Source: Proteiniclasticum ruminis DSM 24773 (lineage in GTDB: Bacteria; Bacillota; Clostridia; Clostridiales; Clostridiaceae). From it: DNA of 64,000 nucleotides. How positions within the stretch are numbered: the stretch's first letter is position 1; every line of letters starts with the position of its first letter. The stretch spans positions 1 to 64,000 of the forward strand of contig NZ_JNKC01000006.1 of assembly GCF_000701905.1 (NCBI RefSeq), in the 5' to 3' direction. The position numbers and the translations under genes are program-made. Positions 7,960 through 17,148 of the stretch are shown one piece after another. The notes under the pieces were generated by a model that did not search any database, had not been told where the DNA came from, and worked only from the letters and a program-made list of their open reading frames with translations.

Positions 7960-9966
7960 ATGATGGAAATACAAGAACTGTCCATGGGAGTGGTTTTACA
8001 CGGACCTCTGCCAAAGAAGCCGGAGTTTCTGCCGGGAATCAGAAGAGCGCCAAACCGTGGGTACACTCTTTCCAAGAAAGAAACAAAGGTAGCTCTTATG
8101 AACGCTCTGCGGTATGTTCCGGAAGAGCATCATGAGGTCATGGCCAAGGAATTTTACGAGGAGCTGAAAACCTATGGCAGAATCTATGGCTACCGGTACC
8201 GTCCTGAAGGGAGAATCTACGGAAAACCTCTAGAGGACTATGAGGGACGCTGCACCGAAGGGAAAGCCATTCAGGTCATGATGGACAACAATCTGGATTT
8301 CGATGTGGCTCTTTATCCTTATGAGCTGGTTACCTATGGAGAAACAGGTCAGGTCTGCCAGAACTGGATGCAGTACAGGCTCATCAAAAGCTATCTGGAA
8401 GTGCTGGAAAGCGATGAGACCCTGGTTCTGGAATCGGGTCATCCTCTAGGCATCTTCAAAAGCCATGCCATGGCGCCAAGACTTATCATCACCAATGCTA
8501 TGATGGTGGGGATGTTTGACACCCAGGAGCATTGGCACTATGCCATGCAGATGGGCGTGGCAAACTATGGACAGATGACCGCTGGAGGTATGATGTATAT
8601 CGGACCACAAGGCATCGTTCATGGAACGTTCAACACCATTTTGAACGCCGGACGTATGAAGCTTGGGCTGAAGGGAGAGGAGAATCTGGAAGGATATCTC
8701 TTTGTATCCTCAGGCCTCGGAGGCATGAGCGGCGCTCAGCCGAAGGCAGCAGATATCGCAGGGGCTGTGTCTATTGTGGCGGAGGTGGATGCTTCGAGAA
8801 TCAAGACCAGAACGGATCAGGGCTGGGTGAAAGAAGTAGCAGAGACTCCCATGGAAGCCTTCCGTATGGCTGAAGAGGCCATGGAGAAAAAAGAGGCGCT
8901 GTCCATCGCATTTCATGGAAATATTGTGGACCTTCTGTCTTATGCTGTGGAGCATCATAAAACCATTCATCTTCTTTCAGATCAGACCAGCTGTCATGCG
9001 CCATATGATGGCGGATATTGTCCAGAAGGCATCAGCTTTGAAGAGAGAACCCACCTTTTGGAGACAAACAGAGCTCTTTTCCGAAAGAAAGTAGACGAGA
9101 CGCTTCTGCACCATTATGAGCTTATCAAAAAGCTCTCAGACAGAGGTACCTACTTCTTTGATTATGGAAACTCTTTCATGAAAGCGGTCTATGATGCTGG
9201 AGCAAAAGACATCGCAAAGAATGGCACCGATGAGAAAGATGGATTCATCTTCCCGTCCTATGTGGAAGACATCATGGGTCCAGAACTCTTTGACTATGGT
9301 TATGGACCCTTCAGATGGGTCTGCCTTTCAGGAAAAGAAGAGGATCTGAAGGCTACGGATGCCTGTGCCATGAGCTGTATTGATAAAAATAGAAGAGCCC
9401 AGGATCTGGACAATTACAACTGGATCCGGGATGCGGAGAAAAATCAGCTGGTGGTGGGCACCAAAGCGAGGATTCTCTATCAGGATGCGGAAGGAAGGCT
9501 TAAAATTGCTCTGGCCTTCAACCAGATGGTTCGGGAGAAGAAGGTTGGTCCCATTATGCTGGGCAGAGACCATCATGATGTTTCCGGCACCGATTCCCCC
9601 TTCAGAGAAACCGCCAACATCAAGGATGGCAGCAATATCATGGCAGATATGGCTGTGCAGTGCTTCGCAGGAAATGCCGCAAGAGGCATGACCATGGTGG
9701 CCCTTCATAACGGTGGCGGTGTTGGTATTGGAAAGTCCATCAACGGAGGCTTTGGCATGGTCCTGGATGGCAGCGATAGAGTGGACGAGATTTTAAAGAC
9801 GGCTATGCTGTGGGATGTCATGGGTGGCGTTGCCAGAAGATCCTGGGCGAGAAACCCCCATGCCATGGAAACCAGTATCCGGTTCAATGAGGAAGAAAAA
9901 GGAAAAATTACCATACCAAGAATTCCGGAAGAGGAACTTCTTGAAAAACTGCTGGAGGAGAAGTAA
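7960..9966 (+). CDS. hutU: Urocanate hydratase (urocanase)
   Basis: 668 residues. It converts urocanate to imidazolonepropionate with tightly bound NAD+, the second step of histidine breakdown in the cytoplasm. Family features include the QTG-like segment VTYGETGQVCQNW, YIGPQGIVHGT, SGLGGMSGAQPKAA (NAD-binding region) and GGGVGIGKSINGGFGM near the C-terminus. The length is about 110 residues above the common bacterial enzyme and close to the longer type known from animals and Bacteroidetes. Start: ATG at 7960 with GGAGG 9 nt upstream, in preference to a TTG 3 nt earlier. It heads the hut operon; the ftcD start follows its stop directly. Confidence 0.96.
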   Translation: MMEIQELSMGVVLHGPLPKKPEFLPGIRRAPNRGYTLSKKETKVALMNALRYVPEEHHEVMAKEFYEELKTYGRIYGYRYRPEGRIYGKPLEDYEGRCTEGKAIQVMMDNNLDFDVALYPYELVTYGETGQVCQNWMQYRLIKSYLEVLESDETLVLESGHPLGIFKSHAMAPRLIITNAMMVGMFDTQEHWHYAMQMGVANYGQMTAGGMMYIGPQGIVHGTFNTILNAGRMKLGLKGEENLEGYLFVSSGLGGMSGAQPKAADIAGAVSIVAEVDASRIKTRTDQGWVKEVAETPMEAFRMAEEAMEKKEALSIAFHGNIVDLLSYAVEHHKTIHLLSDQTSCHAPYDGGYCPEGISFEERTHLLETNRALFRKKVDETLLHHYELIKKLSDRGTYFFDYGNSFMKAVYDAGAKDIAKNGTDEKDGFIFPSYVEDIMGPELFDYGYGPFRWVCLSGKEEDLKATDACAMSCIDKNRRAQDLDNYNWIRDAEKNQLVVGTKARILYQDAEGRLKIALAFNQMVREKKVGPIMLGRDHHDVSGTDSPFRETANIKDGSNIMADMAVQCFAGNAARGMTMVALHNGGGVGIGKSINGGFGMVLDGSDRVDEILKTAMLWDVMGGVARRSWARNPHAMETSIRFNEEEKGKITIPRIPEEELLEKLLEEK

Positions 9967-10860
9967 ATGGAAAGAATTGTAGAATGTGTGCCAAATTTCA
10001 GTGAGGGAAGAAGACCTGAAGTCATCGAGAAAATCATCGACAGCTTCAGAGGAAAAGACGGAGTGAAGCTTCTGGACTATTCCAGTGACAAAGACCACAA
10101 CCGTACCGTGGTGACCCTGGTGGGAGAACCAGAGAACGTGAAAGAAGCGGTGATCCAAGCTGTAAAAGTGGCAATGGATGAGATTGATCTTCGAAATCAT
10201 ACGGGAGAGCATCCAAGAATGGGTGCCTGTGATGTGATTCCTTTTATACCCATCAAGAACTATTCCATTGAAGAGGCTGTAGCACTTTCCAAAGAAGTGG
10301 GAGAAGCCATTGGAGCTCTTGGAATCCCGGTATTTCTCTATGAGCGCAGTGCCACGGCAGCCCACAGAGAAAATCTTGCGGCCATCCGGAAAGGACAGTT
10401 TGAGGGGATGGCGGAGAAGATGAAAGAAGAGAAGTGGTACAGTGATTTTGGACCAGGTGTTCCTCATGGATCTTTCGGCACAGTGGCCGTTGGCGCAAGA
10501 ATGCCTCTGGTGGCGTTCAATGTGAATCTGAACACACCGGATGTGGCCATTGCAGATGCCATTGCCAAGAAGGTCCGTCACATTGGAGGAGGCCTCCGGT
10601 ATGTGAAAGGCATGGGCGTGTACTTGAAAGACAGAAATATTGCACAGGTGTCCATGAATCTTACGGACTATACCAAGACTTCCATTTACAGGGCTCTCGA
10701 AACTGTACGTTTTGAAGCCAAGCGCTATGGGGTCAGCGTTGTGGGAACGGAGATCATTGGTCTTGTGCCTCAGCAGGCCCTCATTGATTCTGCAGAGTAT
10801 TATATGGGCATAGAGAACTTCTCCAGTGCTCAGATTCTTGAGAACAAGCTGTCTGAATAA
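9967..10860 (+). CDS. ftcD: Glutamate formimidoyltransferase
   Basis: 297 residues, matching the two-subdomain formiminotransferase alone, without the cyclodeaminase half found in the animal bifunctional enzyme. It moves the formimino group of N-formiminoglutamate to tetrahydrofolate, giving glutamate and 5-formimino-THF. Family markers: ECVPNFSEGR at 6-15, DHNRTVVT, HTGEHPRMGACDVIPFIP (folate/substrate site) and HGSFGTVAVGARMPLVAFN. Its start codon directly abuts the hutU stop, so expression is coupled. The enzyme that would process formimino-THF (FchA) is not in the window. Confidence 0.96.
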   Translation: MERIVECVPNFSEGRRPEVIEKIIDSFRGKDGVKLLDYSSDKDHNRTVVTLVGEPENVKEAVIQAVKVAMDEIDLRNHTGEHPRMGACDVIPFIPIKNYSIEEAVALSKEVGEAIGALGIPVFLYERSATAAHRENLAAIRKGQFEGMAEKMKEEKWYSDFGPGVPHGSFGTVAVGARMPLVAFNVNLNTPDVAIADAIAKKVRHIGGGLRYVKGMGVYLKDRNIAQVSMNLTDYTKTSIYRALETVRFEAKRYGVSVVGTEIIGLVPQQALIDSAEYYMGIENFSSAQILENKLSE

Positions 10861-10870
10861 GGAGGGCAAA

Positions 10871-12112
10871 ATGGGAGAAATACTGATAAAAAACCTGGCC
10901 TCTTTGGCCACCAACACTGGGAACAAGGGAAAAGGCGGAAAAGAGATGGGAAACATTGTGGAACTTCTCCATCCCTGGGTACTCATTAAAGACGGCATCA
11001 TTCATAAGATTGGAGGGGAGGAGCTTCAGGATTTGGCAAAAGATGCCAAGGTTCTGGATGGAACCGGTAAGACCCTTCTTCCTGGGTTTGTGGATCCCCA
11101 TACCCATCTGGTTTTTGGCGGTACCCGTGAAGAAGAGTTCAGTATGAGGCTTCGCGGTGAAAGCTATATGGCCATTATGGAAAAAGGCGGTGGCATCAAG
11201 TACAGTGTGCGTAAAACCAGAGAAGCTTCCTTTGAAGAACTTTTCACTCAGGCGGAGAAAACGCTGAAGAATATGGCAGAGCTGGGCATCACCACCGTGG
11301 AAGCCAAAAGCGGATATGGCCTGGATAAAGACACAGAACTGAAACAGCTGAGGGTGACGAAAAAGCTCATGGAAACCAGTCCCATCGAGATTGTTTCCAC
11401 CTTCATGGGGGCCCATGACATTCCTCTGGAGTACAAGGGAAGAGACCGGGAGTTTTTGGATTTTCTCACTGATGAGGTGCTTCCTGTGATAAAAGAGGAG
11501 AACCTGGCAGAGTTTGGGGATATCTTCACGGAAAAGAATGTATTTACGGTAGAAGATTCCAGAACGTACCTGAAGAAAATGAGAGAAGCAGGGCTGAAAC
11601 TGAAGATCCATGCAGATGAAATCAATGACTTGGGCGGTGCAGCACTTGCAGCAGAGCTGTCTCTTGTCAGTGCGGACCATCTGCTGAAAGCCAATGAAGA
11701 AGGTCTCCTGAAGATGAAAGAAGCTGGTGTTATTCCTGTGCTCCTGCCCCTTACCGCTTTTTCTTTGAAAGAAGAGTTTGCAAAGGCAAGGTACATGATT
11801 GATCTGGGTCTTCCCGTGGCCATGGGAACAGACTTTAATCCAGGCAGCTGCTATTCCTTCTCCGTGCCACTGATGCTTTCCTTAGGCACCCTTTATATGG
11901 GGATGACACCGGAGGAGGCACTTACGGCGGTGACCCTGAACAGCGCAGCGGCTCTTGAGAGGGCAGACCGCATCGGCAGTATTGAAGAAGGGAAAGAGGC
12001 AGACCTAATTCTCGTCGATGCACCTTCTTACCGTTTCCTCACCTATCACTTCGGGATGAATCTGGTGACAACCACTGTGAAAAAAGGTAAGATAGTGTAT
12101 ATGAAACAGTAG
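10871..12112 (+). CDS. hutI: Imidazolonepropionase
   Basis: 413 residues from the ATG at 10871, which has GGAGGG 5 nt upstream; an earlier in-frame start at 10826 lies inside ftcD and is rejected. It opens the ring of imidazolonepropionate to N-formiminoglutamate. It belongs to the amidohydrolase superfamily: metal site H77-x-H79 in VDPHTHLVFGG, a further metal His in KIHADEINDLGG, SADHL, and the Asp in GTDFNPGS. It stands third in the operon hutU-ftcD-hutI, though in the pathway it acts between HutU and FtcD. Confidence 0.96.
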   Translation: MGEILIKNLASLATNTGNKGKGGKEMGNIVELLHPWVLIKDGIIHKIGGEELQDLAKDAKVLDGTGKTLLPGFVDPHTHLVFGGTREEEFSMRLRGESYMAIMEKGGGIKYSVRKTREASFEELFTQAEKTLKNMAELGITTVEAKSGYGLDKDTELKQLRVTKKLMETSPIEIVSTFMGAHDIPLEYKGRDREFLDFLTDEVLPVIKEENLAEFGDIFTEKNVFTVEDSRTYLKKMREAGLKLKIHADEINDLGGAALAAELSLVSADHLLKANEEGLLKMKEAGVIPVLLPLTAFSLKEEFAKARYMIDLGLPVAMGTDFNPGSCYSFSVPLMLSLGTLYMGMTPEEALTAVTLNSAAALERADRIGSIEEGKEADLILVDAPSYRFLTYHFGMNLVTTTVKKGKIVYMKQ

Positions 12113-12131
12113 AAATCGAGGAGGAGAAAGC

Positions 12132-13043
12132 ATGACAGAATACGATCTCATCATCATCGGCGGAGGCGCTTCCGGTATGAGTGCGGCCTTAAGTGCCAGA
12201 GCGGAGGGAATAGAAAAGATTCTCATCCTGGACCGGGAGGACTCTCTAGGGGGAATCCTCAATGAACTGATCGAGGTCGGTCATGGGTTCATAGAAGAAG
12301 GCATCACTGGGGTGGAGGTTTCAGAAGAACTCAAGGAGAAGGTCAAAAAAGAAAAGATTGAAGTGAAACTGGGGACCTTGGTTCTGGATGTGAGAAGAGA
12401 CAAGCGGATCAAGTATGTGTCCGGCAGTGAAGGCGTCAAGGAAGTTCTTGGAAAATCTGTGATTTTTGCCACTGGAGCCAGAGAAAGGCCCAGAGGAGAG
12501 CTTAATATTTCCTCCAATAAGTCTGCTGGAATCATGTCTGTGGGCTCCGCGAGAAAGCTCATGGTCTATGAGGGATATCTTCCGGGAAAACATGTGGTCA
12601 TTTACAGTCAGGATGTCAACAGCCTGTACCTGGCGAAAATGCTCCTGGTGGAAGGCGCAAAGGAAATCACCATCATAGAGCCCACCAAGAGTCTCAAAGA
12701 GGATTATGGATATAAAGCGTATCTGGACGCATTTCCCAATGTCAGGATGCTCTATAACACCAAGATCATTCAAATTATAGAAAATGGACGTATTGAAGGG
12801 GTTGTCATCAAAACCGCAGAGGGACAGGAGGAGAGCATCTCCTGTGACAGTCTTCTTCTTTCTGTAGGACTTGATCCTTCTAAGAGACTGTTCAAGAAGT
12901 TTCGACGGGGAATGGATGAAATGGGGATGTTTGTATCAGGAAATGCAGAAGAAGTCTCCTATGATCTTCCTGTGGTTGTGGAAAAAGGTGAGCGAGCCGG
13001 AAAATCTGCCGCGACCTATTTGAAAAAATTGAATGAAGCATAA
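12132..13043 (+). CDS. FAD/NAD(P)-binding oxidoreductase at the end of the hut operon
   Basis: 303 residues with GAGGAG upstream, 19 nt after the hutI stop and before the operon terminator. The N-terminus has the FAD Rossmann motif IIGGGASG (about 8-15); ATGARERPRGE near residue 115 is the second FAD-contact motif of pyridine-nucleotide-disulfide oxidoreductase-like proteins. A central NAD(P)-type fold (VVIYSQDVNSLYLAK) lacks the usual GxGxxG. It resembles the flavoprotein that accompanies glycerol-3-phosphate or opine dehydrogenases, yet it is about 100 residues shorter than those and has no such partner here. No redox-active CxxC is present. Its substrate is unknown; a role in histidine catabolism is suggested only by position. 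Confidence 0.8.
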   Translation: MTEYDLIIIGGGASGMSAALSARAEGIEKILILDREDSLGGILNELIEVGHGFIEEGITGVEVSEELKEKVKKEKIEVKLGTLVLDVRRDKRIKYVSGSEGVKEVLGKSVIFATGARERPRGELNISSNKSAGIMSVGSARKLMVYEGYLPGKHVVIYSQDVNSLYLAKMLLVEGAKEITIIEPTKSLKEDYGYKAYLDAFPNVRMLYNTKIIQIIENGRIEGVVIKTAEGQEESISCDSLLLSVGLDPSKRLFKKFRRGMDEMGMFVSGNAEEVSYDLPVVVEKGERAGKSAATYLKKLNEA

Positions 13044-13086
13044 AACATAAAAGAAGTTCCAGAAAGCCTGGAACTTCTTTTATGTT
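13044..13086. terminator. Strong bidirectional terminator after the hut operon
   Basis: A perfect 19-bp stem (13044-13062 with 13068-13086) has a 5-nt loop. It starts at the base after the oxidoreductase stop and overlaps the stop codon of the convergent minus-strand gene, so one hairpin ends both units. Confidence 0.92.
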
Positions 13087-13565
13087 TTGCTGTTACCTTT
13101 TGTAAGTTTCTTTTTGACTTCTTCTCTTAGGAGCTCCTTGGTGGAGGGATGATTGTATTTATAAAGCCGAAGATACTCATATTCTTTATAAGAAAGAAGA
13201 TTCTCACCATATAGGGTATCTAGATACGGCACATCAAACCGGTGACTTAAGACCTCAGCCAGAAGCTTCCGTTCGCTTCCTTGCTGATAGTAGACCTGAA
13301 GCGCAAAGGGGGAAGCATCAAAGGTCTGTTTTTTTACATATTCCACGGTCATATGTTCTTCCAGATGAGGATCTTTTCCATAGGTAGGATTGGGAATGGG
13401 CACATAGTAGACAATACGCTCCACGCGAAAGGGCATGGAAGCAATGGTAAACTCAGCTTTATCCGGGAGCATGTTTCGCTCAATGGCGCCATCTCTCTTG
13501 AAGATGGGCACTTTATAGATGAGAACAAGGAACAGAAGGAAGGACAAGGCTGTGGTGAGCATCAA
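13080..13565 (-). CDS. Small membrane-anchored hypothetical protein coupled to a GGDEF gene
   Basis: 161 residues. A single N-terminal hydrophobic segment (about 3-18) could be a membrane anchor or uncleaved signal; the rest is soluble with many Tyr, Lys and Glu and no motif I recognise. Its start overlaps the stop of the upstream GGDEF gene by four bases (ATGA), so translation is coupled. Position suggests it works with the GGDEF protein, but nothing in the sequence shows how. The shared terminator lies across its stop codon. Confidence 0.75.
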   Translation of the reverse strand: MMLTTALSFLLFLVLIYKVPIFKRDGAIERNMLPDKAEFTIASMPFRVERIVYYVPIPNPTYGKDPHLEEHMTVEYVKKQTFDASPFALQVYYQQGSERKLLAEVLSHRFDVPYLDTLYGENLLSYKEYEYLRLYKYNHPSTKELLREEVKKKLTKGNSKT

Positions 13566-15142
13566 AGCACCTCCCAGTGAATGGTATTTTTACCGGATTC
13601 TTTTGCAGACTTCAGTTTTCTGTCGGCCAGAATGAACAGTTCCTTTTCACAGCTGGCGTCTTCTGGATAAGCTGCAAGGCCAATGGAAAGAGTCAGTGGA
13701 TGGTCCACTTTATGGAGGGCTATGGAGAGGGCAGAGTCCTGGATGGTTCTTGCTACATCCAAAGCCTCTTCCCGGGTTCTTTTCGGCAGGATGATTGTAA
13801 ACTCATCTCCACCATACCGGAAAGCTTCTCCTTTAAACTTCACTGCATTTTTAAGGCTTCCACCCACTTCTTTCAGGACTTCATCTCCCGTGGCATGCCC
13901 GTAAATCTCATTGAAACTTTTAAAATCATCCACATCGATGACCATGAGAATAAAAGAGATTCCGGACTCCATATATCGAGCTATGGTATCTTTATAGTGC
14001 CTATGGTTATAGACCTTGGTGAGCTCATCTGTAATGGCCAGAGTTCTGATTTTGTCATAAAGCTGGATGTTCTCAAAAGCCAGGGCTGCCTGGCCAGAAA
14101 AGGTGATGAGTGCATCCAGATCTTCATCCTGAATGGGTTTTTGGTTGAAGCAGTTGTCCACAAGGTAGACGCCCACCACCTGATCTTTGGAAATCATCGG
14201 TACCACTGCATAATTCTCAAAACTGAGTTTTTCAAGGATGGGCCCTAAGTCTTCGGGATTTCCTTGCCGGATGAGAAGAGGTGTTTTTTCGCGCACGCAG
14301 CGGAGGAGAGGGTTCCTCTCATGGCTGCCGATGGGAAGAGACACCTTACGGACCACGTCCAGAAGGGTTTCGTCCTTTTCTTCAGGACTATTTAGAACTT
14401 CGTGGAGATTGGACTGTTTGATGACCACATCTCCCCAGATTCTATAGGCTTCTTTCCGGTTGGAAGGTCCAATGGCATATTCACCCACCAGTGTATCCTC
14501 TTCCACAAGAAAAAGCAGACCTCTGTTGAATCCTAAGCCATACCCTGCAGTGATGGCTGTGAGTACAATTTTATCCAGCTTTTTCAGATCCTTGACGCTC
14601 TGCATGGAGGTGGTGATGTCCCTTAAAAGTGTCATTTCGTTGATTTTTGTATGAAGCTTCTGTAGCCAATCCTCATTATTCTTCACCACCTGATGGAGGA
14701 TTCTTGAAAAATAAAGTAGAGAAACCAGGGCACATCCAAGGACGATCATGGTTTCCTGATACACTTCCTTTGAGAGGCCGAAAATCTGGTGGTGATAAGA
14801 AAGTGCAGCTCCAGCAAGAACATAGAGGACCACACCGCCATAGATGCCATGTCCGAGGATGGACAGCGTCAGTGGAAATAGGAAAAGGAGCGGTGCAAGA
14901 GGAGAGGTGTTCGAGAGAACCAGCAGCGCGTAGAGCACAAGGAGAAATGAACCAGCAACCACTGCCAGTTTATGGAGTTTGGGCTGGTAGCTTCTGATAT
15001 AGTTCACGGCAAGACCCAATGCAGAAGCCAGAAGAAGAATGGATCCTTCCTCTTGGATATTCAGGCCTTCCTGAAGATAAAGAAGATACAAGATGAACCC
15101 AATAAAAAAGAAATATAGAACAGGACGATTCTTCAAGATCAT
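13562..15142 (-). CDS. Membrane diguanylate cyclase (GAF-GGDEF)
   Basis: 526 residues. The N-terminal 150 or so form about five to six membrane helices, a GAF-like region spans about 190-345, and the catalytic domain fills 350-526 with an intact RYGGDEF loop (GGDEF at 444-448). The intact loop predicts synthesis of cyclic di-GMP from two GTP. The RxxD product-inhibition site expected just before the loop reads KFKG, so feedback inhibition by that route is probably absent. The GAF region implies control by a bound ligand or signal. GGGGGAT before the ATG supports the start. The gene is followed by a translationally coupled small anchored protein. Confidence 0.93.
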   Translation of the reverse strand: MILKNRPVLYFFFIGFILYLLYLQEGLNIQEEGSILLLASALGLAVNYIRSYQPKLHKLAVVAGSFLLVLYALLVLSNTSPLAPLLFLFPLTLSILGHGIYGGVVLYVLAGAALSYHHQIFGLSKEVYQETMIVLGCALVSLLYFSRILHQVVKNNEDWLQKLHTKINEMTLLRDITTSMQSVKDLKKLDKIVLTAITAGYGLGFNRGLLFLVEEDTLVGEYAIGPSNRKEAYRIWGDVVIKQSNLHEVLNSPEEKDETLLDVVRKVSLPIGSHERNPLLRCVREKTPLLIRQGNPEDLGPILEKLSFENYAVVPMISKDQVVGVYLVDNCFNQKPIQDEDLDALITFSGQAALAFENIQLYDKIRTLAITDELTKVYNHRHYKDTIARYMESGISFILMVIDVDDFKSFNEIYGHATGDEVLKEVGGSLKNAVKFKGEAFRYGGDEFTIILPKRTREEALDVARTIQDSALSIALHKVDHPLTLSIGLAAYPEDASCEKELFILADRKLKSAKESGKNTIHWEVL

Positions 15143-15290
15143 ATCCCCCCTGTAATGATTGATTTTCTTGGCAAACTATGGTCATTGTATCATTTTGGAC
15201 TGAAGAATTCCATAGTGAGGTTAAAGGTTTTCAAGTCTGATTCTTTTTCTGAAATATCCAGGAGAAGTTTTAATGAGGATGATGGAATTA

Positions 15291-15325
15291 GAAAAAAAGA
15301 ACATCCGAAAATTCAGATGTTCTTT
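15291..15325 (-). terminator. Terminator after the CapA-like gene
   Basis: On the minus strand AAAGAACATC and GATGTTCTTT (15316-15325 and 15296-15305) form a 10-bp stem with a 10-nt loop, followed by a T run that corresponds to the A run at 15292-15298. It lies 5 nt beyond the stop codon. Confidence 0.85.
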
Positions 15326-15329
15326 GGTG

Positions 15330-17036
15330 TTATTCCTGATCCAAAGATCTTTTGGAAAAATCAATGGGAGCTGTGGTGTCGAGTTTGAGTTTATCCAGTG
15401 CTCTTCTAATATGGGCTTCATTGTCCATGAGAATGGGGGTATAGAGGTTCTTCGAGGTGTGTCCGGCCCAATAGAGGGGCTTGTGGGTGAACTCGGCGTG
15501 AAGTTCTCCGAAGCGGTCTTTTTTAAGATTCACATTCACCAGAACACTGTCGGGATCTTTTACGCCATTATAGTTCAGAAACAGAAAGTCTCCGAAGCTG
15601 TAATAAATGGGTTTTCCCTGATAGACTTCTACTTCCTGGAGCACATGGGGATGGTGTCCATACACCAGGTCTGAACCCATATCAATGAGTTTTCTGCCCA
15701 TCTCTTTCTGCTTCCAAGTCACTTCATGAGTGTTCTGTCCGCCCCAGTGGATGGAGGTGACGATGTAATCGACTTTTTCCACGTTTCGCATCCTGTCGAT
15801 ATCCTTCATGATTCTCTCATCTGACACAGAGCTGGTATTAAAGCCCAGATATCCAAGAAGACCGACCTTGATGCCGTCCTTTTCAAAAACCGAAGTGGAT
15901 TCTACAAAGACGTTGCCGATTTCGATGTTCTCCGTAAAGGTCTCATTGGTGCCGAAGTATTCGATGCCGCTGGCTTCCACATGGGTGAGGCTTTCCTCGA
16001 ATCCTGCCTCCAGAAAATCCACCATATGGTTGTTCACGATGTTCACATGGGTAATGCCGCCTAGGGTCAGCACATCGATATATTCAATACGCGGTGCTTT
16101 TATATTATATATTTTGCCCTTCTGTCCTCTGGTTTCACTGGTGAAGACATTTTCAAGGTTTGCAATGACCATGTCGGCTTTCTGGAATTCTTCCTGAAGA
16201 CCAGCTAGAAAATAGCCGCCCCCATGCTCCTGCCAGAGTTTGTCAAAAGCGTTCTTTCGTCCCCCTGTTGTGGCAACAGCGGTGTCACCCAGGAGAATAA
16301 AGCTCAGGTTCTGTTCCTTCTCTTTTTTCAGGAGTGCTTCATAATATCCATCTGCGTCTCTCTTCTTGGTGGTTTCCATGAACGATAAGGCCGGGTAGGG
16401 ATCTTGACTCTTCTCATAGGAGAAAGAAAGAGAAGTGTCATCCGTGTAGATCTCATGGCCTGTAATCTCCAAGAGATCTGCCACAGGCAGAAACAGCATC
16501 CCATTTTTCATGTAGGTTTCTCCATGAAGAGAAAATGCAGTCTCAAAATCATGGTCTCCTTCTTGATAATGGAGCCTTGCTTCCCGGGCATTCTTTTCGA
16601 GAATTACATAGGCAGTGCCCTTTCCAAGATCTTTTTTCAGAAGGAAGGAGCCTTCAGGGCTTTCAGTATATGTATACTGAAGCGTAGCTGAAAGAACAGA
16701 CAAGGAGGCATAGGGAACGTCCCAAAGAGTCAGAAAGTCTTCGACCCTGGCTTCTTTCAGCTGAAGAAAATCCAGTCTGCCGGAAGAAAGGGAAGGATCT
16801 TCGCTTTCAGATCTCAGGGGCAGGTTCTCATAAAGACGTAAGGTAGTGTCCTCTTCCACACGGAACCTTTCATAAGAGCTGAAAGGATCAGGTGTTTCCG
16901 GGGCCTTGGGAGAGGCTTCGGCTTCTTCAGAAGGGGGGGAAGCTGTGAGGTTTTTCAGATCACTGCAGCCACTTGTAAAAATCAGAAGGGCAAAAAGCAG
17001 AAAAAGTGTGGTGTATTTTCTAAAATGCATAGGCAT
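15330..17036 (-). CDS. CapA-family (PGA_cap) metallophosphatase-like lipoprotein
   Basis: 568 residues. A signal peptide with lipobox FTSGC (Cys about 25) predicts attachment to the outer membrane face of the cell. A middle segment near residue 190 (GMLFLPVADLLEITG) looks like the stalk domain of copper-amine-oxidase N-terminal type. The C-terminal half from about 245 is the calcineurin-like CapA fold, with LLGDT, NLENV, NNHMVDF, SIHWGGQNT and YGHHPHVLQ supplying the metal ligands in order. CapA proteins take part in poly-gamma-glutamate capsule assembly, but many homologues occur without capBC, as here, so the substrate is unknown. It has its own extended -10 promoter and terminator. Confidence 0.9.
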   Translation of the reverse strand: MPMHFRKYTTLFLLFALLIFTSGCSDLKNLTASPPSEEAEASPKAPETPDPFSSYERFRVEEDTTLRLYENLPLRSESEDPSLSSGRLDFLQLKEARVEDFLTLWDVPYASLSVLSATLQYTYTESPEGSFLLKKDLGKGTAYVILEKNAREARLHYQEGDHDFETAFSLHGETYMKNGMLFLPVADLLEITGHEIYTDDTSLSFSYEKSQDPYPALSFMETTKKRDADGYYEALLKKEKEQNLSFILLGDTAVATTGGRKNAFDKLWQEHGGGYFLAGLQEEFQKADMVIANLENVFTSETRGQKGKIYNIKAPRIEYIDVLTLGGITHVNIVNNHMVDFLEAGFEESLTHVEASGIEYFGTNETFTENIEIGNVFVESTSVFEKDGIKVGLLGYLGFNTSSVSDERIMKDIDRMRNVEKVDYIVTSIHWGGQNTHEVTWKQKEMGRKLIDMGSDLVYGHHPHVLQEVEVYQGKPIYYSFGDFLFLNYNGVKDPDSVLVNVNLKKDRFGELHAEFTHKPLYWAGHTSKNLYTPILMDNEAHIRRALDKLKLDTTAPIDFSKRSLDQE

Positions 17037-17069
17037 CCGTCACGTCCTTTACGATTTAAAATCCCCCAA

Positions 17070-17078
17070 ATTATATCA
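17070..17078 (-). promoter_or_regulatory. Extended -10 promoter of the CapA-like gene
   Basis: On the minus strand TGATATAAT gives a consensus TATAAT (17070-17075) preceded by the TGN extension. No good -35 box is present, which is usual for extended -10 promoters. It lies 34 nt before the start codon. Confidence 0.5.
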
Positions 17079-17102
17079 TATTTCTTGTGTAAAGAGTGTT
17101 AC

Positions 17103-17136
17103 AATAAAAAAAAGAATCCCCAGTTTCTTAGAGATT
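17103..17136 (-). terminator. Probable terminator after the RusA-like gene
   Basis: On the minus strand GAATCTCT pairs with GGGGATTC (three G-U pairs) across an 8-nt loop and leads into a run of eight T. The stem is weak, but position and T run fit. It begins 12 nt after the stop codon. Confidence 0.6.
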
Positions 17137-17148
17137 CAATGTATATCC

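Noticed and set aside
9793-11001. A 402-codon open frame on the minus strand across hutU, ftcD and hutI
   Set aside because: It is antisense to three clearly real genes, has Cys/His/Phe-rich nonsense composition and no ribosome site; it is a shadow of their codon usage.
10781-11680. A 299-codon minus-strand frame across ftcD and hutI
   Set aside because: Same reason: antisense to conserved genes with no independent signals.
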